From assembly GCF_021049245.1 (NCBI RefSeq), contig NZ_CP088020.1:688001-752000 (forward strand): a stretch of DNA of 64,000 nt. The letters are read 5' to 3'. Made by a program: the position numbers and the translations under genes. The first letter of the stretch is position 1. Each line of letters starts with the position of its first letter. The notes beneath the pieces are model-generated. The model made no database searches and had not been told where the DNA came from. It saw nothing but the letters and a program-made list of their open reading frames with translations. Of this stretch, positions 25,593-35,156 are shown in pieces. Origin of the DNA: Radiobacillus kanasensis (GTDB lineage Bacteria > Bacillota > Bacilli > Bacillales > Amphibacillaceae).

Positions 25593-26693
25593 TTGGACAA
25601 AATCAAACAACTATCCATTCCAAATAACAGTAGAATCATAGTAACCTCTGATATACATGGAGAAATAGAGCTATTCAAAAATCTATTAAAGAAAGTACAT
25701 TTTACTGAAGAGGATTACTTAATTATCAACGGGGATTTGGGTGAAAAGGGTACAAACAGTAAAGAAGTTGTACGCTATATTATGGAGCTATCTTCTAACA
25801 ACCCTAGGGTTCATGTGATAGAGGGGAATTGTGACGCGATAGTGGAGGACCTTTTAGAAGAAAATCCTCTATTAATAAAATATCTCTGTAATCGAAAACA
25901 TTCCCTATTCAATGAATGGTTAGAGGAAATAGGTTTTAATCTCAATGAAGATTCTAGTATTCAAGAAGTGAAAGAGTTACTAAGCAATCACTTTTCAAAA
26001 GAAATAAAGTGGTTATCGGAATTGCCAACTGTGATTGAAACAGATCATTTTATCTTTGTTCATGCAGGATTAGACAATATTGAGAATTGGCAAGACACGG
26101 ATCGAGATACTGCTGTTTCCATTCCTACCTTCTTAGACAAAACACATCAAGCTAACAAGTATGTGATCGTTGGTCACTGGCCAGTCGGTAATTATTCAAG
26201 AGATATCCCAGATAACAATCCATTTATCGATGAAAAGAAAAGAATCGTAGCAATTGATGGTGGCAATGTCATCAAATATACGGGACAATTAAATGCATTT
26301 ATCATAGAAAGGTCCTCAATCGGAGATAAGTTTTCCCATACATATGTGGACTTTCTGCCAAGTCGTAACGTGTTAAAGGATTTTAGAGGAGATCATGGAA
26401 TGATTAGGGCTGTGGGTTATCCAAACTATCATATTGTTCCACTGGAAAAAGGTGAACACTTTACTTTATGTAAACAAGTAGAGACCAATCAAGTTCTTCA
26501 TGTGAAAAATGAGTATATTTTGCAAGCGGAAAATGGTCATTTTACCGTCAAAGCAGATGTATCCTGTGCACAATTAAGCATAAGTGAAGGAGATGTCGTA
26601 TCGTTAGTAGATGAAAGCTGCTCTGGATATACCCTGATCAAAAAGGATGGAAAAGTCGGTTGGGTTGCAAAAGATTGTCTTAGTCGAAGGTAG
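25593..26693 (+). CDS. Calcineurin-like metallophosphoesterase with SH3-like tail
   Basis: 366 aa. PPP-type motifs in order: SDIHGE, GDLGEKG, EGNCD (His of GNHD/E replaced by Cys), FVHAGL, GHWP. The C-terminal ~70 residues contain an SH3-like unit with GYTLIKKDGKVGWVAKDCL. Likely a Ser/Thr-type or dinucleotide tetraphosphate phosphatase; substrate not determined. TTG start after AGAAGGG. Isochorismatase gene follows after 22 bp. Confidence 0.8.
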   Translation: MDKIKQLSIPNNSRIIVTSDIHGEIELFKNLLKKVHFTEEDYLIINGDLGEKGTNSKEVVRYIMELSSNNPRVHVIEGNCDAIVEDLLEENPLLIKYLCNRKHSLFNEWLEEIGFNLNEDSSIQEVKELLSNHFSKEIKWLSELPTVIETDHFIFVHAGLDNIENWQDTDRDTAVSIPTFLDKTHQANKYVIVGHWPVGNYSRDIPDNNPFIDEKKRIVAIDGGNVIKYTGQLNAFIIERSSIGDKFSHTYVDFLPSRNVLKDFRGDHGMIRAVGYPNYHIVPLEKGEHFTLCKQVETNQVLHVKNEYILQAENGHFTVKADVSCAQLSISEGDVVSLVDESCSGYTLIKKDGKVGWVAKDCLSRR

Positions 26694-26715
26694 TAGATTT
26701 TAAGGGGGTAATGAA

Positions 26716-27279
26716 TTGAAGCAAGCTTTACTAATTATTGATGCTCAGCAAGATTTAATGGAAGGGAACAGCGAGGGACAAGGAGTTTTTGAGAAGAAAA
26801 AGATTATCGATAATATAAACAAGGTAATGGAACAAGCCACAAAAGAAAACATTGCAATTGTCTTTATTAGAGATACGGATGTTGCAAATGGAGAAGGACC
26901 AGGATTTCAGATCCACCAAGATATAAGCGTACCAGAGACGGCGGTTATTTTTGATAAAGCTGCCACGAACTCCTTTTATGGTACGCCGTTACTGGAACAC
27001 TTCAAACAAAATGATATCGAACATATAGTCATTATGGGATGTAAGACAGAACATTGTGTTGATACTGCAGTTCGAACAGCAACGATCCAGGGCTTTGATG
27101 TGACGCTAGTTGGAGATGGACATACTACGTCTAATTCTAAAAATCTTTCTGCACAGCAAATTATTGCACATCACAATGAAACGCTGCACGGACATTATAA
27201 TGTAGATAACTTTTCACTTGTACGGAATACAGACGAAGCCCTTTTTCACCCTATCCATAATGAGTATCGAGATGATTAG
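26716..27279 (+). CDS. Isochorismatase-family cysteine hydrolase
   Basis: 187 aa. Catalytic triad by family pattern: Asp in LLIIDAQQDL, Lys in FDKAATNSF, Cys in GCKTEHCVDTA. TTG start after AAGGGGG. Candidates are nicotinamidase-like or other amidase activity; not resolved. Probably co-transcribed with the upstream phosphoesterase. Confidence 0.85.
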   Translation: MKQALLIIDAQQDLMEGNSEGQGVFEKKKIIDNINKVMEQATKENIAIVFIRDTDVANGEGPGFQIHQDISVPETAVIFDKAATNSFYGTPLLEHFKQNDIEHIVIMGCKTEHCVDTAVRTATIQGFDVTLVGDGHTTSNSKNLSAQQIIAHHNETLHGHYNVDNFSLVRNTDEALFHPIHNEYRDD

Positions 27280-27296
27280 ATGACTCTTGTCTGTTA

Positions 27297-27333
27297 CAAA
27301 CAAAAAGCAATAACTTATATGGCTATTGCCTGA
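27297..27333 (-). terminator. Terminator of DUF3231 gene
   Basis: On the minus strand GCAATA...TATTGC stem then TTTTTG. Confidence 0.55.
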
Positions 27334-28320
27334 TTAATTAGTGTTTGCCTCATGATCGACTGCTTGGGGTGGTTCTTCTAGCCAACCGTGGTTGATCATA
27401 ATATCTAATCCTTCCTTTGCAAATAAAGCAATTTCAACGGATAACCTTTGATAGTTTAAGGTTAAATCGTAACGCATGCTACCGGTGGATGCTGTAGAAT
27501 AATTTCCTTGTCCAGTTGCGCTCAATACAGACATAAGAAAAATCACTAAGCGATCTGAAAAAACTCGGGTATTTGAATTAGATACAGCAATATCTGATCC
27601 TGTTGGTGCAGTAATGTTAGATTCTTTTAACATGTTAGAGAATATATCAATGTGTTTTTGGGATATCTTTTGTCCGCGTTTCATATAAGCCTTAACTTCT
27701 TTGGAGTCCGTTGTTTGTGCAAAACCCATGCAAATCTGTGTACCAACTGTATTTGTTTTGATATTTTCAAAAATATGACTAATTTCAATGGTGTTCAATA
27801 CTCGCTTGTTAAAAGGACTTAGATATTTTTTGCCTTGAACGTACTCTACCTCATCTTGAATATCTATTTGAGGTGCACGAACAAACAAACCTTTAGCTAA
27901 GGAAGTGTCTGTGCTCAAATTAAAAAATTTCATGTTTTCTGTTAGAGAGTACGTAAATAGTTCTCGTATATCTTTACGAGCAGATCCTGCTAAAGATAAA
28001 CCGTGTGCAAGTAATCCGGCCTTGCTCATATTTTCAAGAAACATGAGCATTAAAGAGTCTGAGAACAATTTTGGAGCATTCAAATCAACATCGTTTTCAG
28101 AAAATCCTTCAGGTACTGGAAGTTTTTCATGTGAAAATATTTCTTTGATTGTGCGAACACAATATTTCGACATCTCTAAAGCATGGACGATTACTTTTTT
28201 TATATCTTCATCCTCCACTTTTTCGAGAAAGTAGCTTAGTATTTGAATGGACATAGTATTTTGGACATATTGAGTCCACATAAAGCCAATTTCATTAGCA
28301 GTTAATTTAATTTTGTTCAT
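27334..28320 (-). CDS. DUF3231 protein
   Basis: 328 aa, two tandem ferritin-like helical repeats of about 165 aa: KLTANEIGFMWTQYVQNTMS in the first and the matching LNTIEISHIFENIKTNT... in the second. DUF3231 proteins are common in Bacillus and often sporulation-linked; function unknown. Start at 28320 chosen for AAGGAG 8 nt upstream. One of the few leftward genes here. Confidence 0.82.
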   Translation of the reverse strand: MNKIKLTANEIGFMWTQYVQNTMSIQILSYFLEKVEDEDIKKVIVHALEMSKYCVRTIKEIFSHEKLPVPEGFSENDVDLNAPKLFSDSLMLMFLENMSKAGLLAHGLSLAGSARKDIRELFTYSLTENMKFFNLSTDTSLAKGLFVRAPQIDIQDEVEYVQGKKYLSPFNKRVLNTIEISHIFENIKTNTVGTQICMGFAQTTDSKEVKAYMKRGQKISQKHIDIFSNMLKESNITAPTGSDIAVSNSNTRVFSDRLVIFLMSVLSATGQGNYSTASTGSMRYDLTLNYQRLSVEIALFAKEGLDIMINHGWLEEPPQAVDHEANTN

Positions 28321-28426
28321 GCATGCAACTCCTTGTTCAGAATTCCTTATACTATGTTTCTCTATGTGAAAATTTTTATTCATAAGATTTTTTTAGCACA
28401 AAATGAATGTATAGGAAGTGACAAGA

Positions 28427-28981
28427 ATGATTGAATTAAGCTATAAACCAACTCTTACAGGTGATAAAGTTACTTTAAGACCGTTCAGAGAAGAGGACTT
28501 TCCTTATTTGGAAGAGTGCTTAAAAGATCCAGAGGTATTAAAGCTTACAGGAAGTACAGCCGATTTTGATAGAGAAACTGTAAGAAAGTGGTACAGTACT
28601 AGAAATGAACAGCCAGATCGTTTGGATCTTGCCATTGTCGATAGGCCACAAGAAATTGTGGTTGGGGAAGTCGTGGTTAATGAGTATGATGAAAATAATC
28701 AAAGCATGAACTTCCGGATACTAATAGGACCGGGAGGGAGAAATCGAGGTCTAGGAACGGAAGCAACTCAACTCTTCATTGACTATATTTTTGAAGCAAC
28801 TGATTTATGTCAATTGACCTTGGGTGTATATGATTTCAATCCGAGAGCAAAGAAAGTATATGAAAAGATAGGATTTGTCTTCGATCGTATAGATAAAAAC
28901 GATTTGGAGTTTGAGGGCGAATGGATTGATGCTATTAATATGAAACTTACAAAAGCGGAATGGGCGAAAGGACAAGTCTGA
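28427..28981 (+). CDS. GNAT-family N-acetyltransferase (RimJ/RimL-like)
   Basis: 184 aa. LRPFREEDFPYLEECLKDPEVLKLTGS, RILIGPGGRNRGLGTEATQLFIDYIF and the terminal NPRAKKVYEKIGFVF mark the Acetyltransf_3 group. ATG 28427 is 9 nt after AGGAAG. Acceptor unknown. Confidence 0.85.
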   Translation: MIELSYKPTLTGDKVTLRPFREEDFPYLEECLKDPEVLKLTGSTADFDRETVRKWYSTRNEQPDRLDLAIVDRPQEIVVGEVVVNEYDENNQSMNFRILIGPGGRNRGLGTEATQLFIDYIFEATDLCQLTLGVYDFNPRAKKVYEKIGFVFDRIDKNDLEFEGEWIDAINMKLTKAEWAKGQV

Positions 28982-29311
28982 TTCGGGAATACTTGAGTGT
29001 TTGATAATACTAGTACATAAGAAGTGGTAAGGAGATGGAAGGACAGAAAACGTGATATTGTCCACCGAATAGAATAGAAATATGGTGAATAGGGATTTCT
29101 GTAATGGAGATCCTTTATTTTTATCCCGTGCGAAAATGGAATTTTATGTTAAAGTGGAGGAGTGAACAATCGGAGCTTTTTTTCGGTGAAAGGGTGTTTT
29201 TTGAACAATGTAACAGAAAAAAATAATAAAAAAGAAAGAAATAATATCGATAAGATTGGGACTGGGTCCGACTTAGCCCTGGTTAATCTTATTTAAATAG
29301 GAGGATTTACT
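28982..29311 (+). other. Leader/intergenic region with hairpin and possible 31-codon frame
   Basis: Contains a frame TTG 29201 to TAA 29296 (MNNVTEKNNKKERNNIDKIG then TGSDLALVNLI) after GAAAGGGTG, and an inverted repeat TAAGATT...AATCTTA (about 29253-29293) that covers the end of that frame just before the RBS of the next gene. Either a leader peptide or chance. Confidence 0.3.
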
Positions 29312-29554
29312 TTGGAAGAGGAAATACAAAGAGATGGAAGGAATGTTTTGTTAACGGTTAGCTGGATTGCTGTTTTTTTGCCTTACTTGTTTAGTCCAAT
29401 TGCGGTTGGTCCTATTGCATTCTGTCTTGGGGTTGTTCTAAACCGGGATTATGAAGTTGGGAATCAAGGTAAAATTATTAAGACATTGGCTGTTGTAAAC
29501 ACATTTGGTGGTATTATATTCGCGAACTGGTTAAGGTTTTATCTAGGCGCATAA
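29312..29554 (+). CDS. Small membrane protein, 80 aa
   Basis: Hydrophobic segments LLTVSWIAVFLPYLF, VGPIAFCLGVVLN and IIKTLAVVNTFGGIIF. TTG start after TAGGAGG. Family not recognised. Confidence 0.65.
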   Translation: MEEEIQRDGRNVLLTVSWIAVFLPYLFSPIAVGPIAFCLGVVLNRDYEVGNQGKIIKTLAVVNTFGGIIFANWLRFYLGA

Positions 29555-29647
29555 ATTTTTATCGTAATAGGAGTAGTGTAAACAAAGAGCTTATGAACCC
29601 ACTTGGTCTTAAACTTAGGAAAACGACTATCTACAAGGAGGAACGAT

Positions 29648-30046
29648 ATGATTTTTGAAATGACAACTCAAGTTCGTGTTACGGACATGAAGGAAGGTCA
29701 AAAGTGGTATGAAACATTATTAAATAGAAAGCCTGATTTTATCCCGCACAATGGATTTGCCGAATGGGAGCTCATCCCAGGGTGTTGGTTACAAGTAGCT
29801 GAAGGTCATGTAACGGAAGGCAATGGTCCGTTAAGATTAGGTATGACTGATATTGAAGCGGAAAAAGATAGACTTATCAAGGAATTAAAAATCGATAACT
29901 TTGAGATTTATTCTAGACCTGAGGTGCCCGTAAAGTGGGGGACATTTAGTGATCCGTGGGGAAATCGCATTGGTTTCTTTGAATACTTGAATAAACGTGA
30001 GGAACAAGAGCGGATTCAGACTATATTAGGAAGAACGGAAGTGTAA
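29648..30046 (+). CDS. VOC-family protein
   Basis: 132 aa. FEMTTQVRVTDMKEGQKWYETLLN and the terminal KWGTFSDPWGNRIGFFEYL are glyoxalase-fold signatures. ATG after AAGGAGGAACGAT. Substrate unknown. Confidence 0.82.
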   Translation: MIFEMTTQVRVTDMKEGQKWYETLLNRKPDFIPHNGFAEWELIPGCWLQVAEGHVTEGNGPLRLGMTDIEAEKDRLIKELKIDNFEIYSRPEVPVKWGTFSDPWGNRIGFFEYLNKREEQERIQTILGRTEV

Positions 30047-30118
30047 AAGGTTTGTAGGACTGTTCCTTTCATGCAACTTTTTGATACTTAGGAAAAATCG
30101 TTCGAGAGGATGGCAATA

Positions 30119-30361
30119 ATGGCCACTTTTAGTTGGATGATATTCATATGGCAATCTGCATTAGTGCTTTCTATTTTCACATTTCTTTTCGGTATTTTTA
30201 AAAAATCGTGGATTTCATTGTTGATTAGTTCTGTAGCGTCCTTACCAATTGCTTATTACTTTTATGGGGCTGAAAACTGCTGGCGGATAATTTCTTTACT
30301 ACCTGTCTTGTTAGGTGGGCTGGCTTTCATTTTCTGGAGAAACTACAAAGTGAACGTGTAA
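30119..30361 (+). CDS. Small three-helix membrane protein, 80 aa
   Basis: MATFSWMIFIWQSALVLSIF start, helices also at LLISSVASLPIAYYF and IISLLPVLLGGLAFIF. ATG 30119 is 9 nt after GAGAGG; ATG 30110 would abut the RBS. Function unknown. Confidence 0.65.
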   Translation: MATFSWMIFIWQSALVLSIFTFLFGIFKKSWISLLISSVASLPIAYYFYGAENCWRIISLLPVLLGGLAFIFWRNYKVNV

Positions 30362-30399
30362 CAATCACAGAGTAAATAGAGTGGTGTTTTTTTGCTAGT

Positions 30400-30456
30400 T
30401 GCGTTAGTCATAGAAGGATTAGCGCTTTTTTTGTGGAATATATTTCTTATATTATA
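30400..30456 (+). repeat. Dispersed terminator-like repeat, copy 3
   Basis: GCGTTAGTC-atagaa-GGATTAGCGC then TTTTTTTGTGGAATATATTTCTTATATTATA. Acts as terminator before the SDR gene. Confidence 0.7.
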
Positions 30457-30479
30457 GGAGGTCAGGAGATGATTTTAAA

Positions 30480-31214
30480 ATGCTTACAAGTAACAAATTG
30501 ATTGTAACGGGAGCGGGTTCTGGAATTGGAAAGGCAATTGTGAATCAATGCTTACATGAAGGAGCCTCTGTAATCGCCTGTGATGTCAACGAACAATACC
30601 TTAACGAATTAAAACAGTCTACGGATAAGAGGGATTCACTTTATACATATCAGATCGATGTAAGTGATTATGAGCGGGTTTCTGTATTTTTTAACTATGT
30701 GGAAAAGGAACACTCTGATGTAGACGGTCTGGTAAACAATGCAGGGATTTATCTTGGTAAACCTATTTTGGACTATGAAATCGAAGAGATTAATAAGGTA
30801 ATAGATATAAATGTGAAAGGGTATATATATTTCTCGCAAATGTTCGGTAAAAAGATAACGGAGAGTCAATCCAGTGGAGCCATTGTGAATATTTCCTCGG
30901 TTTCAGCAATGGAAGGAAGTTCTGATGCTATTTATGGACTAACTAAAGCGGCTATTCTTGGATTGACTAAGAGTTGTGCCATGAATTTTTCGCCATATGT
31001 CAGAGTCAATGCGGTTGCTCCAACTATGGTGAGTACTTCGATGATGGATACGATACCGAATTGGCGAAAAGAGGAGTATGTAAAACATCAACTTATAGAT
31101 ACACCTGTGATGCCGAAAGATATTGCTCATACCGTGACTTTTTTAATCTCTGATAAAGCAAGTCACTATACAGGAGCAACGTTTGATATTAATAATGGAG
31201 GATATTTGAGGTAA
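30480..31214 (+). CDS. Short-chain dehydrogenase/reductase
   Basis: 244 aa classical SDR. Cofactor motif TGAGSGIG, NNAG, active-site Ser in NISSVSAMEG and YGLTK (Tyr/Lys), terminal DINNGGYLR. NAD(P)-dependent oxidoreductase of unknown substrate. Confidence 0.88.
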   Translation: MLTSNKLIVTGAGSGIGKAIVNQCLHEGASVIACDVNEQYLNELKQSTDKRDSLYTYQIDVSDYERVSVFFNYVEKEHSDVDGLVNNAGIYLGKPILDYEIEEINKVIDINVKGYIYFSQMFGKKITESQSSGAIVNISSVSAMEGSSDAIYGLTKAAILGLTKSCAMNFSPYVRVNAVAPTMVSTSMMDTIPNWRKEEYVKHQLIDTPVMPKDIAHTVTFLISDKASHYTGATFDINNGGYLR

Positions 31215-31223
31215 ATATTCAAA

Positions 31224-31262
31224 AAAGAACCCCTCAACCTATAATAATAGATTAAGAGGTGA
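31224..31262 (-). terminator. Terminator of methyltransferase gene
   Basis: CCTCTTAATCTA / TAGGTTGAGG stem (G-U pairs) then TTCTTTTTTG on the minus strand. Confidence 0.75.
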
Positions 31263-31282
31263 ATATTTATGCTACTGGAACA

Positions 31283-32188
31283 TTATTTCTTTACAGCATG
31301 GATATAATGGATGGTTTCAAATGCAGACAGGTAATCCGTTCGATTCTTAAAGAAACGCTCATCAATTTCCGAAGGTGATAAATGTTCATAAATAAGCAAT
31401 CCCGATTCTTCTAACAGTTTCTCTATTTCATGATAAGTGAAACACGACTTCATGGGTTCTCCACTTGCCGAAGCCATTTTCACCATATTTTCCACCCGAT
31501 TAGACAGTCCTTTTTCCGTAAAGAGTCTTTCATCTGCATAATCAAAAACGATGGAGCTCCCCTGTGGAACATCGGTAAATAAATGGCTCAATAAGCTTGA
31601 TATCTCCTCTTTCGTTAAATAATAGGAAACACCTAATAGGCTGAAGAATGTTTTCTTGTTATCGAATTCTTCTAGATTTTGACGAGAGAACTTAGTGAAG
31701 TCCATCGGAATAAAATGGAGGTTGCTAGGAATTGCTAGGTCAGCACTTTTCAGTTTATTAATCTTAAACTCTTGTGTAGCTGGATAGTCTATTTCGAATA
31801 TTTCTAAGTCGTTTTTTAATTCTGGATGTCGAAAGCAAAACGTATCTAGTCCAGCTCCTAGTATGACATACTGTTTTAGCCCTAACTCCATTTCGTGAAG
31901 TAGAATATTTTCACAGTATGCAGCACGTGCGAGTGGGGTGGGAGATAGCTGGACTTGAGTAATCCACTTTAAGATTTCACTTGTATGATCTTGAAACATT
32001 TCCGCAATGTCCTTGTTGAAAAATCCAATACCTTGAATCATGTTCTCACTGATGTTTGAGAACTCATTTGGAGAAATGAGATCTTTTGCGATAAAATCAT
32101 CAAAAATTAATGGTGTATCGTATTCATTGTGATAGGCTCGACCAAAAGCAGAAATTAAGGATGTCAAACTAGACTCATTTTGCTTCAA
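31283..32188 (-). CDS. SAM-dependent methyltransferase, PPM1/leucine carboxyl methyltransferase family
   Basis: 301 aa. LARAAYCENILLHEMELGLK, QYVILGAGLDTFCFRHP (SAM-binding loop), FEIDYPATQEFK and LLGVSYYLTKEE are typical of the LCMT/TIGR00027 group of O-methyltransferases. TTG start with GGGAGG 7 nt upstream. A strong promoter precedes a terminator-like hairpin in its leader, suggesting attenuation. Confidence 0.82.
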   Translation of the reverse strand: MKQNESSLTSLISAFGRAYHNEYDTPLIFDDFIAKDLISPNEFSNISENMIQGIGFFNKDIAEMFQDHTSEILKWITQVQLSPTPLARAAYCENILLHEMELGLKQYVILGAGLDTFCFRHPELKNDLEIFEIDYPATQEFKINKLKSADLAIPSNLHFIPMDFTKFSRQNLEEFDNKKTFFSLLGVSYYLTKEEISSLLSHLFTDVPQGSSIVFDYADERLFTEKGLSNRVENMVKMASASGEPMKSCFTYHEIEKLLEESGLLIYEHLSPSEIDERFFKNRTDYLSAFETIHYIHAVKK

Positions 32189-32203
32189 AACAAATCCTCC
32201 CTA

Positions 32204-32240
32204 TAAAAAATAAGATTCCCCTGGCCAGGAGAATCTTATT
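32204..32240 (-). terminator. Terminator-like hairpin in methyltransferase leader (possible attenuator)
   Basis: AATAAGATTC.CCTGG / CCAGG.GAATCTTATT, about 15 bp with one mismatch, followed on the minus strand by TTTTATAG and then immediately the RBS. It lies between promoter and gene, so transcripts must read through. Confidence 0.65.
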
Positions 32241-32265
32241 ATACATCCGCTCATTATAATTGTAA

Positions 32266-32295
32266 ATTATAGCATAAATAACTTTTTTTTGTCAA
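32266..32295 (-). promoter_or_regulatory. Strong promoter of the methyltransferase gene
   Basis: Minus strand TTGACA (32295-32290), 18-bp spacer, TATAAT (32271-32266) with TG extension (ATGC-TATAAT). Confidence 0.75.
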
Positions 32296-32347
32296 TTGTT
32301 TAACTCTGTTAATCTTACTGATAGAAATTGAAACTGGGGGTCAAAAC

Positions 32348-33121
32348 GTGAATTTATATTTTATCAATGCTTTTACAAAAGAAGAGTTTAAAGGGAATCC
32401 AGCAGCAATCGTTATCTTAGATAAGGAAAAAGAGGAAAAGTGGATGCAACAGTTTGCTAAGGAACTGAATCAACCTATCACTACTTATGTTATGAAAAGG
32501 AAAGATTTCTTCCAATTGAGGTGGTTCACGCCTACTAAGGAAATTGATTTATGCGGACATGGAACGTTGGGCGCCTCCCATATTCTATGGAGTGAGGGGT
32601 ATTGTGATAGACAGTTCCCAATTGAGTATGATACGGCGTCAGGGAAACTAATGGCAGAAGCAACCGTCGAAGGAATTAAACTTTCTTTTCCTGTAATAGA
32701 ATCTTCTTCCATAGAGTTGATACCAAGGATGGAAAAAATATTAGGTATCCCTATAAAGGAAATGGCTTGGGCAAAAGACAGATACATAGTAGAAGTGGCG
32801 GACGAGGACCTTGTCCATCAAGTAAAACCTAACTATGAATCGATGAAAAAACTAGACGGTAGTGTCATTGTAACGACTTCTGTATCAGAGAAATATGACA
32901 TGGTATCTAGGTATTTTGCTCCCCAAATCGGAGTGAACGAGGACTCTGTTACAGGATCTGCACATTGTGCACTTGCCCTCTATTGGTCGAAAAAATGGAA
33001 TAAAAAAGAATTCAAAGCGTATCAAGCTTCAGAGAGAAGTGGGGAACTACAATTAAGCTTAAAAGAAGATTCGGTTGAAATCATTGGGGACTGTATTACT
33101 ATAATCAGAGGAAAATACTAA
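32348..33121 (+). CDS. PhzF-family epimerase/isomerase
   Basis: 257 aa, close to family length. Two mirrored PhzF halves: FINAFTKEEFKGNPAAIVIL, LCGHGTLGASH, and GVNEDSVTGSAHCAL. The segment that usually carries the acid/base Glu (FSET-like) reads QPITTYV here, so the catalytic Glu may be replaced. Small-molecule isomerase; substrate unknown. Confidence 0.82.
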   Translation: MNLYFINAFTKEEFKGNPAAIVILDKEKEEKWMQQFAKELNQPITTYVMKRKDFFQLRWFTPTKEIDLCGHGTLGASHILWSEGYCDRQFPIEYDTASGKLMAEATVEGIKLSFPVIESSSIELIPRMEKILGIPIKEMAWAKDRYIVEVADEDLVHQVKPNYESMKKLDGSVIVTTSVSEKYDMVSRYFAPQIGVNEDSVTGSAHCALALYWSKKWNKKEFKAYQASERSGELQLSLKEDSVEIIGDCITIIRGKY

Positions 33122-33248
33122 ATTCCAATTCGTAAATCGTTGCCTATGATTGGTTGAGCAGAACAAACAATGCCTGCAAAGTCGTGCACAGAAAGTCGGA
33201 TGTACAAATATTACTCCTGCTATGCTATGGATATGAGGAGGTCATTAT

Positions 33249-34121
33249 ATGGATATGCTTCAACAAATGAACAAGGCTATGAACTATATCGAAGAGAATC
33301 TCACGGGCGAGATTGATTTTAAAGAGGTTGCGAAGATCGCATTGTGCTCCGAGTATCATTTTAAAAGGATGTTTTCATTTCTTGCAGGGGTTACCTTATC
33401 GGAATATATTCGACGAAGACGGCTCTCACTCGCTGCTTTTGATTTAAGGCAAGAGAATGCCAAAGTTATTGATGTTGCTGTGAAGTATGGATACCATTCA
33501 CCTGATTCGTTTGCGAGAGCATTTCAGCAATTACATGGTGTGTCGCCCTCCGAAGTAAGAAAAGATCTACCATTTCTTAAAGCTTATCCTCCGATGACCT
33601 TCCAATTAACGATTGAAGGAGGAAAGGAAATGAATTATCGAATAGTCGAAAAAGAATCATTCCGTATTGTAGGTTTGTATAAGCGGGTACCAATCAAATT
33701 CCATGGAGTCAATTTGGAAATCGCTTCTATGTGGAAAAGCTTAGATCCTGAAAAAATAATTCAATTAAAGGAACTCTCCAATGTGGAGCCTCTGGGTCTA
33801 ATTAGTGCATCCACAAATTTTTCTGAAGAAAGAATGGAAGAGAAAGGTGAGCTAGATCATTATATCGGTGTTGCCACAACGAATTCATGTCCAGATCGCT
33901 TCGATGAACTTGAAATTTCCGCATCCACATGGGCTGTTTTCGAAGCGGTTGGCCCGTTCCCCGATACACTACAAAATGTATGGGCACGAATATATTCCGA
34001 ATGGTTTCCTACTTCTCACTATGAACAAGTAGAAGGACCAGAACTTCTTTGGAATGAAAGTAAAGACATAGATTCGCCCAAATTTAAAAGTGAGATTTGG
34101 ATTCCTGTGAAGAAAAAGTAA
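33249..34121 (+). CDS. AraC-family regulator with GyrI-like effector domain
   Basis: 290 aa. Two HTHs at the N-terminus ([41 protein letters not shown]) ending GVSPSEVRK, then a GyrI-like/Bacterial_TF effector-binding domain (about 128-288). Rob/BmrR-type ligand sensing is inferred. RBS AGGAGG. Confidence 0.88.
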   Translation: MDMLQQMNKAMNYIEENLTGEIDFKEVAKIALCSEYHFKRMFSFLAGVTLSEYIRRRRLSLAAFDLRQENAKVIDVAVKYGYHSPDSFARAFQQLHGVSPSEVRKDLPFLKAYPPMTFQLTIEGGKEMNYRIVEKESFRIVGLYKRVPIKFHGVNLEIASMWKSLDPEKIIQLKELSNVEPLGLISASTNFSEERMEEKGELDHYIGVATTNSCPDRFDELEISASTWAVFEAVGPFPDTLQNVWARIYSEWFPTSHYEQVEGPELLWNESKDIDSPKFKSEIWIPVKKK

Positions 34122-34129
34122 TTCTAATA

Positions 34130-34182
34130 AAAAGCGTTAACTCTTTAAAATGGGTTAACGCTTTTTTAGTATAATTTATATA
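34130..34182 (+). repeat. Dispersed terminator-like repeat, copy 4
   Basis: AAAAAGCGTTAAC-n-GGTTAACGCTTTTTT stem (34131-34167), then AGTATAATTTATATAGG. Terminates the AraC gene. Confidence 0.7.
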
Positions 34183-34211
34183 GGAAGGATTTATAGGAGG
34201 TCGGAACAAAT

Positions 34212-34706
34212 ATGAACAATCTTAAAATCGTAATAGCAGAAGATAAGGACAGTAGGGAAATCATCCGTATGTTAAAGCAAATTGCTCAATGGATGAAAGA
34301 TAGTGGGATAGATCAATGGGGATTCCTATTGCAAGGCGGAGATGATGAAGAAATTAAACAAGCCATATCCAATCAAGAAACATACAAGGTTTTACATAAT
34401 AATGAGTTGATAGGTACTTTTAGCCTCTTGGAAAATCAGAGCGAATGGGATCTGCATATTTGGGGAGAAGATTCCTCCGAAAACTCTTTGTATTTACACA
34501 GACTAGCAGTTGTTCCCGAGTACATGAAACATGGAATAGGTACATATATTTTAACTTGGATGGAGAACCACTTTAGTAATGAAAAAGTATTTCTTAGATT
34601 AGATTGTGTAGCGGATAATAAGAAGCTTAATAGTTTTTATAAAGTTAATGGTTTTGAACTTGTAGGTGAGAACGATGGTCACAGTAAGTATCAAAAACGC
34701 TTGTGA
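34212..34706 (+). CDS. GNAT-family N-acetyltransferase
   Basis: 164 aa. LYLHRLAVVPEYMKHGIGTY (acetyl-CoA loop) and RLDCVADNKKLNSFYKVNGF. RBS TAGGAGG. The next gene begins 17 nt on, so they may form an operon. Confidence 0.85.
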   Translation: MNNLKIVIAEDKDSREIIRMLKQIAQWMKDSGIDQWGFLLQGGDDEEIKQAISNQETYKVLHNNELIGTFSLLENQSEWDLHIWGEDSSENSLYLHRLAVVPEYMKHGIGTYILTWMENHFSNEKVFLRLDCVADNKKLNSFYKVNGFELVGENDGHSKYQKRL

Positions 34707-34723
34707 TAGGGAGGCGAGAAGTA

Positions 34724-35116
34724 ATGAAACCATTTTATTTTACAAAACTGTTAGCTGTAATTATGGCCTTACTAACCATTTTTGCGACCATAGGGTACGT
34801 TTTCCTTGCTTTTATAGGATATGGGTTAGGAAGGGCATTGAATTCAGAGGTGGATACAACAGCAGTAGAGAAACAGGTAGTGATTATGGTTGTCACTTTT
34901 CTTTTTATAGCCTTGCTCACGGCAATTGGTTCTTTCTGGCTAAGGAAGAATGCATGGCGAGTTTTTTACATAGGATTTTGCTTTGTTTTAGGGGTTGGCT
35001 GTGTTGGAGTCTCTTTCTTCTCGATTATGTCCACTGGAATAGGAGCTGCTATATTAATAGTTTGCATTGGTATTGGTTATTTGTGGCTAGGGTATTTGGC
35101 GTTGAAAAGAATATAA
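34724..35116 (+). CDS. Four-helix membrane protein, 130 aa
   Basis: MKPFYFTKLLAVIMALLTIF, then helices at about 55-75, 83-103 and 105-125. ATG 34724 follows GGGAGG. No recognised family. Confidence 0.65.
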   Translation: MKPFYFTKLLAVIMALLTIFATIGYVFLAFIGYGLGRALNSEVDTTAVEKQVVIMVVTFLFIALLTAIGSFWLRKNAWRVFYIGFCFVLGVGCVGVSFFSIMSTGIGAAILIVCIGIGYLWLGYLALKRI

Positions 35117-35118
35117 TT

Positions 35119-35156
35119 TTGACTGGATGTAAGCTCCTTATAGAACTTACATCCTT
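35119..35156 (+). terminator. Terminator after the four-helix membrane gene
   Basis: GGATGTAAG / CTTACATCC then TTTTCTTTT. Confidence 0.85.
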
